Notes: a model not told the origin generated them from the letters alone. Counted from the stretch's first letter, positions 17,033 through 26,118 are shown. The stretch is DNA of 64,000 nt from Microbacterium sp. Root61 (GCF_001427525.1 NZ_LMGU01000001.1:1955788-2019787); one strand, 5' to 3'. Translations and numbers: made by a program.

Positions 17033-17493
17033 CGGAGCCACACCCTGTTCTGACCACGATCGACGATGTCGGCGGATTGATCGGCGCGACATTCGGCCCG
17101 TCGACGTGGCGGGCGATTCCGCAGGAGGACATCGACCTCTACGCGCAGCTGTCCGGCGACGACAACCCGATCCACGTCGATGCCGTTGCGGCGGCCGCCT
17201 CACCGTTCGGGGGGCGCATCGCGCACGGCATGCTCACCCTCAGCATGGTGGTGCCGCATCTGCGCGAGATCTACCGAGTGACCGGCACGACGACCGGGAT
17301 CGTGTACGGGTTCAACAAGATCCGGTTCCCGAGCCCGGTGCCGTCCGGCGAACGGATCCGCGTCCGCGGCGAGATCGCGGACGTCATCGAGATCGACGGC
17401 GGCGTCCAGGTCGAACTCGCCCTCACGTTCGAGGTCGAGCACGCCACGAAGCCCGCGGTCTTCGCCGAGTTGATTCTGAGGCACTACCGATGA
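17029..17493 (+). CDS. MaoC-like (R)-specific enoyl-CoA hydratase
   Basis: 154 residues with the hotdog hydratase motif YAQLSGDDNPIHVD followed by FGGRIAHGML; Asp and His of this hydratase-2 motif are present. Such enzymes add water to trans-2-enoyl-CoA giving the (R)-3-hydroxy product. Overlaps both neighbours by 4 bp. The following SDR would be its natural dehydrogenase partner, as in MFE-2-type pathways. Confidence 0.85.
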   Translation: MTEPHPVLTTIDDVGGLIGATFGPSTWRAIPQEDIDLYAQLSGDDNPIHVDAVAAAASPFGGRIAHGMLTLSMVVPHLREIYRVTGTTTGIVYGFNKIRFPSPVPSGERIRVRGEIADVIEIDGGVQVELALTFEVEHATKPAVFAELILRHYR

Positions 17494-18407
17494 GCGGCAT
17501 CCGATTGGACGGTCGCGTCGCGATCGTGACCGGCGCCGGCCGCAGCCTCGGACGCGCGTACGCACGGGCACTCGCGGATGCGGGAGCCGGGATCGTGGTC
17601 AACGACGTCGATGAGGCCAGCGCGGCCGCGGTCGTGGCCGAGATCACTGCGGCGGGCGGCCACGCCGTCGCCTCGATCGGGGCCGTGGGGCCGACCGAGA
17701 CCGCCGACCAGCTCGTGGCCGATGCGGTCGATGCCTTCGGTCGCGTCGACGTGCTGGTCTCGAACGCCGGCGTGCTGCGCGACCGCGTGCTCTGGAAGAT
17801 GTCGGACACCGACTTCGACGACGTCGTCTCCAGCCATCTGCGCGGCACGTTCACGACCGCCCGTGCGGTTGCCACGCGATTGCGCGCGCAGGGGGACGGT
17901 GGACGCCTCATCCTCATCGGCTCCCCGGCCGGACAGTTCGGCAGCTTCGGCCAGACGAACTACTCCGCCGTCAAAGCCGGGATCGTGACGATGGCCCGTA
18001 CCTGGTCGCTCGAACTCGCCCGCGACGGGATCACCGCGAATGCCGTGATCCCCACCGCGCTCTCCCCCATGACGGCAACGATCCCGGCCTATGCCGACCT
18101 GTACGAGCGGTTCCTGGCCGGCGTGCCGATCCCGCACGAGTTCCGGCACGACAAGGCTCTCGGGACGCCTGAAGACGTCGCCCCTCTCGTGGTCTGGCTG
18201 GCCTCCGCCGAATCGGGCGAGGTCACCGGGCAGGCCATCGGCATCGGCGGCGACCGCCTCACCCTTTACTCGCATCCCGCGATACTCGACGAGCAGTACG
18301 CGGACGGCGGGTGGAGCGCAGACGGCATCGACGCCGCCTGGCGATCGCAGTTCGCCCCCAGCGCGCCCCGTTCGGGACCGCCCAGCCGTGAAGGAGCCTC
18401 CGCGTGA
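17490..18407 (+). CDS. Short-chain dehydrogenase (MFE-2-like 3-hydroxyacyl-CoA type)
   Basis: 305 residues. NAD(P) motif TGAGRSLGRAYARALADAG, NAG motif SNAGVLRD, and active site YSAVKAG (Tyr/Lys) following the GSPAG Ser. The 'GRVDVLVSNAGVLRDRVLWKMSD' stretch resembles the dehydrogenase part of multifunctional enzyme type 2. With the MaoC hydratase before it, this would oxidise (R)-3-hydroxyacyl-CoA. ATGA overlap upstream and GTGA overlap downstream. Confidence 0.83.
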   Translation: MSGIRLDGRVAIVTGAGRSLGRAYARALADAGAGIVVNDVDEASAAAVVAEITAAGGHAVASIGAVGPTETADQLVADAVDAFGRVDVLVSNAGVLRDRVLWKMSDTDFDDVVSSHLRGTFTTARAVATRLRAQGDGGRLILIGSPAGQFGSFGQTNYSAVKAGIVTMARTWSLELARDGITANAVIPTALSPMTATIPAYADLYERFLAGVPIPHEFRHDKALGTPEDVAPLVVWLASAESGEVTGQAIGIGGDRLTLYSHPAILDEQYADGGWSADGIDAAWRSQFAPSAPRSGPPSREGASA

Positions 18408-20011
18408 CCGCCCCCCACTACAGCGACATCTGGCAGGGAATCGCCCGCGCGGACCCCGATCGCGCGGCCGTCATCACCCGTGACGAGACGATGACGTACG
18501 GTCGTTTCGCCGCCGAGGCCGGCGCACTCGCCCGGCATCTGACGGACCGCGGCTTCGTGGCGGGGGATGCCGCCGGCATGCTCCTCTACAACCGCACCGA
18601 GTACCTGGCGTTCATGTGGGCCTGTCTGGCCACCGGGATCTCCCCCGTGGCGATCAACTACCGCTACCGCTCCGGCGAGGTGCGCGACCTGATCGTGGAT
18701 TCGGATCTGCGGACGCTGATCGTGTCCACGTCGCTCGGTGGCCTCGCTCTGGACGCGGTCGCCGACCTCGCGCAGGCGGTGGAGATCATCACCGTCGAGG
18801 ACGGCGGCGCCCCGGTACCGGGTGCCACCCGCTATGCCGACATCATCGCGGCGGGCGGCACGATGCCCCCGTCGGCGCCGCGTGGCGCCGAGATGCGGCT
18901 CTACACCGGCGGAACGACGGGGATGCCGAAAGCAGTGGTGTGGGATCTCGACACGCTGCTCGTCGCACGACAGCAGTCCACGTGGGGCCTCATCGGAGTG
19001 ACGCCTCCGACCGATCTCGCCGGGGCGCTCCGGATCGCCGTCGATCCGTCGACGCCACGCGTCGTCACGCTCCCCCTCACCCCGCTGCTGCACGGCACCG
19101 CGCAATCGACCACGATGGGCACGCTCGCGCTCGGCGGCACGGTGGTGCTGCACGCCGCGCCGCGCATGGACATCGAGGAAGCGCTGCGCCTGACGATCTA
19201 CCACGCGGTGACGCGACTCATCGTCGCCGGCGACGCGCTGGCGCTCCCGTTCGTGGAGGCCGCCGAGCGGCTCGAGGTGAGCCTGACCTCCGTCGACTCG
19301 ATCGTGAGCTCCGGCATGCGCTTCAGCGACGATGTGAAGCGCCGCCTGCACGCGCTCGGAGACATCGCGATCGTGGACATGCTCGCGTCGAGCGAGGGCG
19401 GTCCGTATGCCTTCGGCGTCACGCGGAGCGCGCACGATCTCCCCGCCAAGCTGGTCCTCACGCCGGGGACCGTGCTGCTGGATGAAGAGCTGAACGAGAT
19501 CCAGGCGGATGCCGGAGCCCTCGGCATCCTCGCCTTCCGCGGCATCCTTCCGACGGGGTACTACCGGGACCCGGAGAAGACCGCGAAGACGTTCCCGACG
19601 ATCCGCGGTCACCGCTACGTCATGCCCGGCGATTGGGCACGCGCCCGCGGCGATGGCTCCGTCGAGCTGCTGGGGCGCCTCGCGGCCGTCGTCAACACCG
19701 GGGGCGAGAAGGTCTTCCCGGCCGAGGTCGAAGAGGCGCTGCTCGAACACGACACCGTCGACGACGTCATCGTGTTCGGTCTGCCCGACAAGCGCTTCGG
19801 CGAGGTTGTGAGCGCGATGGTCGCACCCCCGCCCGGGTCGAGCATCGATGTCGCCGAACTGCTCGCCTACCTGGATCAGCGCCTCGCGGGGTACAAGAAG
19901 CCTCGGCACGTCTTCGTCCGCGAATCGCTCGATCGGACCCCGACAGGCAAGGTCGAGCTCGCACGCGTCAAGGAAGACGCCGCGCGCGAACTCGCGGAGG
20001 CCGGTCGATGA
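18404..20011 (+). CDS. Acyl-CoA ligase (AMP-forming)
   Basis: 535 residues, GTG start. P-loop LYTGGTTGMPKAV (residues ~166-178), hinge and C-terminal motifs GDWARARGDGSVELLGR and the acylating lysine in RTPTGKVELARVK. Activates a carboxylic acid to its CoA thioester through an adenylate. Position in the chain after hydratase and dehydrogenase genes and before an amidohydrolase and acyl-CoA dehydrogenase suggests it activates the pathway substrate; chain length or ring type cannot be read. Confidence 0.87.
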   Translation: MTAPHYSDIWQGIARADPDRAAVITRDETMTYGRFAAEAGALARHLTDRGFVAGDAAGMLLYNRTEYLAFMWACLATGISPVAINYRYRSGEVRDLIVDSDLRTLIVSTSLGGLALDAVADLAQAVEIITVEDGGAPVPGATRYADIIAAGGTMPPSAPRGAEMRLYTGGTTGMPKAVVWDLDTLLVARQQSTWGLIGVTPPTDLAGALRIAVDPSTPRVVTLPLTPLLHGTAQSTTMGTLALGGTVVLHAAPRMDIEEALRLTIYHAVTRLIVAGDALALPFVEAAERLEVSLTSVDSIVSSGMRFSDDVKRRLHALGDIAIVDMLASSEGGPYAFGVTRSAHDLPAKLVLTPGTVLLDEELNEIQADAGALGILAFRGILPTGYYRDPEKTAKTFPTIRGHRYVMPGDWARARGDGSVELLGRLAAVVNTGGEKVFPAEVEEALLEHDTVDDVIVFGLPDKRFGEVVSAMVAPPPGSSIDVAELLAYLDQRLAGYKKPRHVFVRESLDRTPTGKVELARVKEDAARELAEAGR

Positions 20012-20892
20012 GCGGCCTGGAGTCGAGGTTCGACCTCGCCGGCGTCTCGGCCATCGATGTGCACGTCCACGTGCAGATCGACAGCGCCGGACGCACCGCC
20101 TCGCCTCCCGCGCTCACCCAGGCGATGGCCGCCTATTTCAAGAGCAGCGAGCCTCCGCGCACCGTGGACCAGACAGCCGAGTACTACCGCGAACGCCGGA
20201 TCGGCGCCGTCGTGTTCACGCTGGATGCCACGACGAACCTCGGTCACGCACCGAACAGCATCGACGACCTGGTCGCCGGGGCACTGCGCAATGCCGACGT
20301 CCTGATCCCCTTCGGCAGCGTCGACCCGCTGCAGGGCGCCGCCGCGGTCGACGAGGCGCGACGTCAGGCCGCACTCGGTGTGCGCGGCTTCAAGTTCCAC
20401 CCCACGGTGCAGGCATTCGATCCTTCCGCTCCGGAGCACATCCCGCTGTTCGCCGCGATCGAGGAGCTCGGACTGCCGATCATCGTCCACACGGGTCAGA
20501 CAGGTGCCGGGGCCGGAATCCCGGGTGGCTGGGGATTCCGACTGTCGCTGTCCAATCCGATGCTGTTGGACGACGTCGCGGCGCGGCATCCCCATCTCGA
20601 GATCGTGATGGCCCACCCCAGCGTCCCCTGGCAGGACGAGGCGCTCTCCGTCGCCACCCACAAGGCGAACGTCTGGATCGATCTCTCCGGCTGGTCGCCG
20701 AAGTACTTCTCGCCCGCGCTGGTGCGCGCCGCACGCACCTATCTGAAGACCAAGGTGCTGTTCGGCACGGACATGCCCGCCCTCACGCCCGACCGCTGGC
20801 TCGGCGACTTCGCGGGGCTCGGGCTGGACCCCGACGTGCAGCAGCTGATCCTGAAGGAGAACGCCGTCCGCCTGCTGGAGCTGGACCGATGA
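20008..20892 (+). CDS. Amidohydrolase-2 family protein (decarboxylase/hydrolase)
   Basis: 294 residues. Metal-binding residues are in place: HVHV near the start, FKFHP, IIVHTG, VMAHP, and the C-terminal Asp in FGTDMPAL. Members of this family (ACMSD, gamma-resorcylate decarboxylase relatives, and lactone hydrolases) act on ring or beta-keto carboxylates. Overlaps the ligase stop by 4 bp and the next gene by 4 bp. A decarboxylation or ring-opening step in the same pathway is the likely role. Confidence 0.8.
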   Translation: MSGLESRFDLAGVSAIDVHVHVQIDSAGRTASPPALTQAMAAYFKSSEPPRTVDQTAEYYRERRIGAVVFTLDATTNLGHAPNSIDDLVAGALRNADVLIPFGSVDPLQGAAAVDEARRQAALGVRGFKFHPTVQAFDPSAPEHIPLFAAIEELGLPIIVHTGQTGAGAGIPGGWGFRLSLSNPMLLDDVAARHPHLEIVMAHPSVPWQDEALSVATHKANVWIDLSGWSPKYFSPALVRAARTYLKTKVLFGTDMPALTPDRWLGDFAGLGLDPDVQQLILKENAVRLLELDR

Positions 20893-22064
20893 GCACTTCC
20901 GCGACCGATCTGTTCGGGTTCACCGAAACGCTCACCGAACTGGAGCGCACCAAGCTGCAGTCCCTGCGCGACCTGCTCGAGCGACGGGCGCGGCCCCACC
21001 TTGCGCAGTGGTGGGAGCAGGCCGAATCGCCCGCGCATCTGCGCGGCGAGATCGCGGCCCTGCGGCTGGAGGACGATCCGGACCTGCTCGATGCGGACGG
21101 CCGCCTCGGCGTCTCCTACGTCGGGTTCAAGCACTTCGAGTTCGCCCGCTTCGACATGTCGATCGGCACCCTGTACGGGGGCCAGGTCGGGATGTTCCGG
21201 ACCGTCGTGCGCGAGGGCGGCTCACCCGAACAGGTGGCAGAGCTCGACCCGCACATCGCTTCGTTCGAGACGACCGGGTGCTTCGCGCTGACCGAGCCCG
21301 CGCACGGGTCCGATGTCGCCGGCGGGATGGAGACGAGGGCGACTCGGGATGGCGACACCTGGACCATCACCGGGCACAAACGCTGGATCGGCAACGCCGC
21401 GCTCTCGGACCTGATCGTCGTCGTGGCGCAGGACACGGCGGACGGGCGCGCCAAGGCGTTCCTGGTCCCCCGCGAGTCGCCGGGGCTGACGCTGACCGAT
21501 ATCGGCGGCAAGATCAGCCTGCGGATGGTCCGCAACGCGGACATCGTGCTCGACGGCGTGCGCGTCGACGAGTCGCAGCGGTTGCAGCGGATCGACTCGT
21601 TCCGGGATGTCTCGGCCATCCTCGCCCAGCTGCGCTTCGTGGTGGGCTGGAATGCGGCCGGGCTGCAGGCCGGCGCCTACGAGGCCGCCCTCGCCTACGC
21701 ACTCGGACGCGAGCAGTTCGGACGACCGATCGCCGGATTCCAGCTCATCCAGGAGAAGCTCACCCGCATGCTCGGCAATGCGACGGCGACGCTCGCCATG
21801 GCGGTCCGGGTGACCGAGCTGCATCGACGCGGCGCCATGCGGGACGAGCATGCGGCGCTCGCGAAGACGTGGGCGGCAGATCGCGCCCGCGAGACGGTGG
21901 CGCTCGGTCGCGAGATCTGCGGCGCCGAAGGCATCCGCGTCGACAACGACGTGGCCCGCTTCTTCGCCGATACCGAAGCGCTCTACACGTTCGAGGGCAC
22001 GCACGAGATGAACTCGCTCATCGTCGGGCGGGCGATCACCGGGCTGAGCGCCTTCACGCGCTGA
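20889..22064 (+). CDS. Acyl-CoA dehydrogenase
   Basis: 391 residues with the full family set: TEPAHGSDVAGGMETRA, a WITITG-like KRWIGNAALSD, an arginine-rich GREQFGRPIAGFQLIQEKL helix, and the catalytic region YTFEGTHEMNSLIVGRAITG, where the Glu of FEGTHE is the expected base. The C-terminal pattern is closest to glutaryl-CoA-dehydrogenase-like members. Last gene of the six-gene operon; electrons would pass to ETF. A short hairpin follows. Confidence 0.85.
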   Translation: MSTSATDLFGFTETLTELERTKLQSLRDLLERRARPHLAQWWEQAESPAHLRGEIAALRLEDDPDLLDADGRLGVSYVGFKHFEFARFDMSIGTLYGGQVGMFRTVVREGGSPEQVAELDPHIASFETTGCFALTEPAHGSDVAGGMETRATRDGDTWTITGHKRWIGNAALSDLIVVVAQDTADGRAKAFLVPRESPGLTLTDIGGKISLRMVRNADIVLDGVRVDESQRLQRIDSFRDVSAILAQLRFVVGWNAAGLQAGAYEAALAYALGREQFGRPIAGFQLIQEKLTRMLGNATATLAMAVRVTELHRRGAMRDEHAALAKTWAADRARETVALGREICGAEGIRVDNDVARFFADTEALYTFEGTHEMNSLIVGRAITGLSAFTR

Positions 22065-22072
22065 CCACCTGA

Positions 22073-22101
22073 AGACGCCGGACCGACTCAGCTCGGCGTC
22101 T
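22073..22101. terminator. Hairpin between convergent operon end and IclR gene
   Basis: AGACGCCG, 13-nt loop, CGGCGTCT. It spans the space after the acyl-CoA dehydrogenase stop and the last codons of the IclR gene. Eight-bp stem with no T-tract, so a weak call. Confidence 0.4.
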
Positions 22102-22885
22102 CGGCGAAGCCGGCCGCGGCCAGCGCCCGCGAGATCGATGCCGCCGTCAGGCGCACGAGGTGGATCATGTTCTTGCCGTCGACGTCCTTCTCGGTGACCG
22201 CGAGCGACACCGCCGCGATGACCGCCCCGTCAGCGCCGCGCACCGGGGCGGCGACCCCGATGTGCACGTCGTCGACCTGTCGGTCACTGACGACGTACCC
22301 ACTGCGCGCGATGTCTTCGAGCACCCGATCGAGCACGGCGCGGTCGGTGTAGGTCCGGGGCGTATACGGCTCGAGGGGCCCGGCCAGCACCTGATCGCGG
22401 ATGTCCTCGGGCGCGTGCGCGAGCAACACCTGCCCGATCGCCGTCGCGTGCATCGGGTAGCGACCGCCGACCAGCGGCCTGCGAGTCGGGCGACGGGGAC
22501 TCTGGAAGCGCTCGATCGACACCAGCTCGAGGCCCTCGCGGATCGCCAGATGCGAGGCGTAGCCGGTGGTCTCGTAGAGGTCCTGGATGTATGGCCTCGC
22601 CAGTCGCTGAAGCCCGACCGCGCGCGGCGCGAGGGAGGCGACCTCCCACAGTCGCAGGCCGATCTGATACCTGCTCTCGGCGTCCCGTTCGAGCGCGCCC
22701 CACTCGGTCAGGCGCTGGACGATGCGGTAGCAGGTGGCTATCGGCAGACCCGTGCGCCGGCTGATCTCCGACAGCGTTTGACGGATGCGGCCGCCCTGGA
22801 AAGTGCCCAGGATGGTCAGAGCACGCTCGATCACCGAGCGCGACGGTCCCTCGTCTCCGAGGTCTTCCCGCTGCTCCGTCGCCAC
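22088..22885 (-). CDS. IclR-family transcriptional regulator
   Basis: 265 residues from the GTG at 22885; a longer GTG start at 22909 exists, but GATAAT 6 nt before 22885 fits a leaderless transcript. Helix-turn-helix at SVIERALTILGTFQGGRIRQTLSEISRRTGLPIATCYRIVQRL, then the IclR effector domain with the AIGQVLLAHAPEDIRDQVLAG block. Convergent with the six-gene CoA operon and probably its regulator; not closely similar by eye to the other IclR protein here beyond family features. Confidence 0.85.
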   Translation of the reverse strand: MATEQREDLGDEGPSRSVIERALTILGTFQGGRIRQTLSEISRRTGLPIATCYRIVQRLTEWGALERDAESRYQIGLRLWEVASLAPRAVGLQRLARPYIQDLYETTGYASHLAIREGLELVSIERFQSPRRPTRRPLVGGRYPMHATAIGQVLLAHAPEDIRDQVLAGPLEPYTPRTYTDRAVLDRVLEDIARSGYVVSDRQVDDVHIGVAAPVRGADGAVIAAVSLAVTEKDVDGKNMIHLVRLTAASISRALAAAGFAETPS

Positions 22886-22891
22886 GCTTCC

Positions 22892-22897
22892 ATTATC
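22892..22897 (-). promoter_or_regulatory. -10 box of second IclR gene
   Basis: GATAAT on the minus strand, 6 nt before the GTG at 22885. Close to the -10 consensus and spaced for a leaderless transcript. Confidence 0.5.
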
Positions 22898-22942
22898 GCC
22901 TGTTCGCACTACCGCAGCGGCGGGCCGGCGACATCGCAGAGA

Positions 22943-23416
22943 TCAACCGGAGTTGCAGGCGGAGGGGGCGAGGGGCGCCGACAGGGTGATCTTCGTCAGG
23001 CCCTTGTCGAGAATCTGCAGCACGGCACCGCCGTCGTCCCGGCTGGTGGATGCGGTCCACCCTCCCGGCACGTCGTCCTCGGAGTCGATGGTGGCGAATC
23101 CGTGTTCCTGGAGCGCAGGATTGACCGTCGACCACACGGCATCCCATCCCCCCGCGGCACCGAGCAGGGACGGCTCGCTCTCCTGGGTGGCGACGTGGAG
23201 TCGGCACTCACCGGTCGATGTCGAGGCCCGCGTCGCACCGTCGGTGGCCCAGGAGACATCCGGATACGCCGCCTCGAGGGCTCCCACGACATCGGTCATC
23301 GCGGCATCGTAGTGAGCGGCCGCATCGTCGTACGGCATGGGCGTCGGGCCGCACGCGACCAGCACCCCGGCAAGGGCGATCACACCTGCCAACGCGACGA
23401 ATCGCTTCGAAGTCAT
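22943..23416 (-). CDS. Small lipoprotein of unknown function
   Basis: 157 residues from the ATG at 23416 (MTSKRFVALAGVIALAG), with lipobox VLVAC at about residue 21. The mature part is acidic and has two further Cys residues that may pair (ECRLH and the C-terminal ACNSG). No domain recognised. TACGCT lies 6 nt before the ATG, suggesting a leaderless transcript. It is divergent from the calpain-like gene and 27 bp upstream of the start of the IclR gene. Confidence 0.7.
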   Translation of the reverse strand: MTSKRFVALAGVIALAGVLVACGPTPMPYDDAAAHYDAAMTDVVGALEAAYPDVSWATDGATRASTSTGECRLHVATQESEPSLLGAAGGWDAVWSTVNPALQEHGFATIDSEDDVPGGWTASTSRDDGGAVLQILDKGLTKITLSAPLAPSACNSG

Positions 23417-23422
23417 GCCTTC

Positions 23423-23428
23423 AGCGTA
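23423..23428 (-). promoter_or_regulatory. -10 box, leaderless lipoprotein gene
   Basis: TACGCT 6 nt before the ATG at 23416, no Shine-Dalgarno in between. Confidence 0.5.
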
Positions 23429-23538
23429 CGGGGAAGGCCCACCGCGCCGATGGGGATTCCTCCCCATGGGCGCGCGCGGGCCGCGCAGGTACGCTCGAGT
23501 CACCACGCGAAACCTGCCGGCGTGGAGGAGAGGACGTC

Positions 23539-24615
23539 GTGAGCTTCTACGGAGCGGATGTCACCGACCTTCATCGACTCGCGGAGTCTCTCGAGCGCAG
23601 CGCGCAGTCGCTGCAGGAGATCGCCACGACGCTGTCGGGGGCGATCGGCGCGACGCGCTGGCCCGGTCCTGACGGGGAGAAGTTCTCGCACGAATGGAGC
23701 AACCAGCACCGCGCGACTCTGGTGCGTGCCGGCGGCTACCTGTCCACGGCCTCGCAGACGATCGCGCGCAACGCGGCCGACCAGGAGCAGACCAGCGCGG
23801 CCTCCGGGGGTGCATTCCCGGGCGGGGCGAACCCCGGGCTCGGACTCGACGGGGGCGGCGGCGGAGTCAGCGACCGTCCGGACAATCCGAACCTGAGCGA
23901 CGGGCTCGGCGACTACGAAGACCTCGACGGGCCGATCGACTTCTCGGACGACGCCCTCAACCCGACTCAGATCAACCAGGGCGCCGTGGGCGATTGCTGG
24001 CTGCTGGCATCGATGGGCAGCGTCGCCGGCTTCGACCCCGATTTCATCCGCGACCACATGTGGCAGAACCCGGACGGCACGTGGACCGTCAAGATGTACA
24101 ACGACGGTGAGCCGGTGTACATCCAGGTGGAGCCGACCGTGCCGGAGAACGGGGTGAAGGACTCGGACGGCGGCGATTCCTGGGCTTCCATCTATGAGAA
24201 GGCCGCCGCGGAGTACTTCGGCGGCTCGTATGCCGACATCGACGGGGACTGGCCGGATCGCGCGCTCGAGGCGATCACCGGCCAGCCTTCCCAGAACCTC
24301 GGCGAGGCGTCGTTCGACGACATCGAGCAGGCGTTGGATGACGGCCCGGTCGTGGTGACCACCGAGAACAAGGACAAGCGACTCTGGTTCTTCGGCGATG
24401 TCGTGGACGACCAGGATCGCATCGTCCCGAACCACGCGTACATGGTGCGCGACGTGTTCACCATGATCGAAGAGGACGGGTCCAGCCAGCGTTACATCGA
24501 GGTGACCAACCCGTGGGGGCCGAACGGCGGCGACCGCTACGGAACATACATCTTCACCGAGCAGGAGTACCTCGACAACTTCGACCGGGTCTACACCGGG
24601 TCGATGGGAGACTGA
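23539..24615 (+). CDS. Calpain-like cysteine protease with WXG100-like N-terminus
   Basis: 358 residues, GTG start with a strong GGAGGAGAGGA site. Residues ~1-85 are helical and resemble a WXG100/ESX-type domain (a WPGPDG turn at ~41 between two helices, ending AADQEQT); a Gly-rich linker (90-110) follows. Residues ~140-358 are a calpain family C2 core with Cys153 in QGAVGDCWLLASMG, His299 in VPNHAYMV and Asn324 in EVTNPWG, the full triad. No signal peptide, so export by a type VII system would be the parallel. It may be a secreted effector or a toxin. The small gene 4 bp downstream may be its partner. Confidence 0.82.
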   Translation: MSFYGADVTDLHRLAESLERSAQSLQEIATTLSGAIGATRWPGPDGEKFSHEWSNQHRATLVRAGGYLSTASQTIARNAADQEQTSAASGGAFPGGANPGLGLDGGGGGVSDRPDNPNLSDGLGDYEDLDGPIDFSDDALNPTQINQGAVGDCWLLASMGSVAGFDPDFIRDHMWQNPDGTWTVKMYNDGEPVYIQVEPTVPENGVKDSDGGDSWASIYEKAAAEYFGGSYADIDGDWPDRALEAITGQPSQNLGEASFDDIEQALDDGPVVVTTENKDKRLWFFGDVVDDQDRIVPNHAYMVRDVFTMIEEDGSSQRYIEVTNPWGPNGGDRYGTYIFTEQEYLDNFDRVYTGSMGD

Positions 24616-24619
24616 CGTC

Positions 24620-24883
24620 ATGGCGGACGAGACGATCACGGCTATCCAGGGCTCCCAGCCGACCGTTGCCGGGCTGCGGATCGGGATCATGGATGCCGCC
24701 ACCTTCGACGGCGTCTCGAAGGCACGCCTGCTGCTGCGCCCGCCAGGGCAGGACATCCAGGTCGTGCTCGCCGTCGGCGAAACCCACGACCTCACCGGGG
24801 TCGGCTCGGTGACACTCGTGAGCGTCGCGGCCGACGACCCGCAGGCGCGACCGCAGGTCACGCTCCGCGTGGTGTCCGACTAG
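24620..24883 (+). CDS. Small protein downstream of calpain-like gene
   Basis: 87 residues, ATG 4 bp after the protease stop, so co-transcribed. No recognised domain; predicted mainly beta strand (GLRIGIMDAATF, KARLLLRPP, QVVLAVGETHDL, GSVTLVSVAA, QVTLRVVSD), a compact beta-sandwich pattern. It has no signal peptide or Cys. Tight linkage to a toxin-like protease makes an immunity protein, inhibitor or chaperone the leading guess. Confidence 0.65.
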   Translation: MADETITAIQGSQPTVAGLRIGIMDAATFDGVSKARLLLRPPGQDIQVVLAVGETHDLTGVGSVTLVSVAADDPQARPQVTLRVVSD

Positions 24884-24891
24884 CCCGGGAC

Positions 24892-26118
24892 TCAGCCCGC
24901 GAGCACCACTCGCAGCTGCTCGACGGCCCAGTCCAACTCGGTCGCCCGCACCACCAGCGGCGGCGCGATGCGGATGGTCTGACCGTGCGTGTCCTTGACG
25001 AGAACGCCTCGGCCGAGCAGCCGCTCGGCGACCTGACGGCCCGTGCCGACGGACGGGTCGATGTCGACGCCCGCCCACAGTCCTGCGACGCGGATGCCGG
25101 TGACCCCGTGTCCGACGAGCTCGGTGAGCTTTGTCTCGAGGTGCGCGCCGAGGGTGCGGGCGCGCTTCTGGAAGTCGCCGGTCGCCAGCAGTTCGACGAC
25201 GCGCAGCCCGACCGCCGCGGCCAGAGGGTTGCCGCCGAACGTCGAGCCGTGCTCGCCGGGGCGGATCACACCGAGGATCTCCGCGTCGGCCACGACGGCG
25301 GACAGCGGAAGGATGCCGCCACCCAACGCCTTGCCGAGCAGGTACACATCCGGCACGACGCCTTCGCGGTCGCACGCGAACGTCTCTCCGACACGGCCGA
25401 GGCCCGACTGGATCTCGTCCGCGATGAACAGGACGTTGTTGCGCGTGCAGATCTCGCGCACGGCGCGGAGGTAGCCGTCCGGCGGCATGATGACGCCGGC
25501 CTCGCCCTGGATGGGCTCGATCAGCACGGCCGCGGTGTGCGGGGTGATCGCGGCTTCGATGGCCTCGGCATCTCCGAACGGCACCTGCGTGAAGCCCGGG
25601 GCGTACGGCCCGAAGTCGTCACGCGCCTGCGGGTCGTCGCTGAAGCCGACGATGGTCGTGGTGCGGCCGTGGAAGTTGCCCTGCGCCACGACGACGGTCG
25701 CGGCATCCGCCGGGATCCCCTTGACGCGGTAGCCCCACGCGCGGGCGACCTTGATGCCGGTCTCGACGGCCTCGGCCCCCGTGTTCATCGGGAGGACGAG
25801 GTCTTTGCCGCAGAGCTCGGCGAGCGCCGCGGCGAAGGGCCCGAGCTGGTCGTTGTGGTACGCGCGGCTCGTGAGGGTGAGGCGGTCCAGCTGCTCGCGC
25901 GCGACGGCGAGGATCGCGGGATGCCCGTGCCCGAAGTTGAGCGCCGAGTACGCCGACAGCAGATCGAGGTACCGCTTGCCCTCCACGTCCGTCACCCAGA
26001 CGCCCTCGCCGGAGGCGATGACCACGGGCAGCGGGTGGTAGTTGTGCGCGACGTGCTGCTCTTCGGCGCCGATGATGCGGATCGTGCCGGTGTCGACGGC
26101 GGGGGTCGCGGCGCTCAT
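24892..26118 (-). CDS. rocD: Ornithine aminotransferase
   Basis: 408 residues from the ATG at 26118. Class III PLP aminotransferase: GSTFGGNPLAAAVG and the catalytic lysine block LLGKALGGGILPLSAVVAD are typical of ornithine-oxo-acid transaminases, as is the start region 'EEQHVAHNYHPLPVVIASGEGVWV' (only partly quoted here). Converts ornithine and 2-oxoglutarate to glutamate-5-semialdehyde and glutamate. Its ATG overlaps the stop of the guanidine hydrolase gene (ATGA), so arginine- or methylarginine-derived ornithine is the likely source. The product feeds the P5C step of PutA encoded at 32148-35891. Confidence 0.9.
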   Translation of the reverse strand: MSAATPAVDTGTIRIIGAEEQHVAHNYHPLPVVIASGEGVWVTDVEGKRYLDLLSAYSALNFGHGHPAILAVAREQLDRLTLTSRAYHNDQLGPFAAALAELCGKDLVLPMNTGAEAVETGIKVARAWGYRVKGIPADAATVVVAQGNFHGRTTTIVGFSDDPQARDDFGPYAPGFTQVPFGDAEAIEAAITPHTAAVLIEPIQGEAGVIMPPDGYLRAVREICTRNNVLFIADEIQSGLGRVGETFACDREGVVPDVYLLGKALGGGILPLSAVVADAEILGVIRPGEHGSTFGGNPLAAAVGLRVVELLATGDFQKRARTLGAHLETKLTELVGHGVTGIRVAGLWAGVDIDPSVGTGRQVAERLLGRGVLVKDTHGQTIRIAPPLVVRATELDWAVEQLRVVLAG

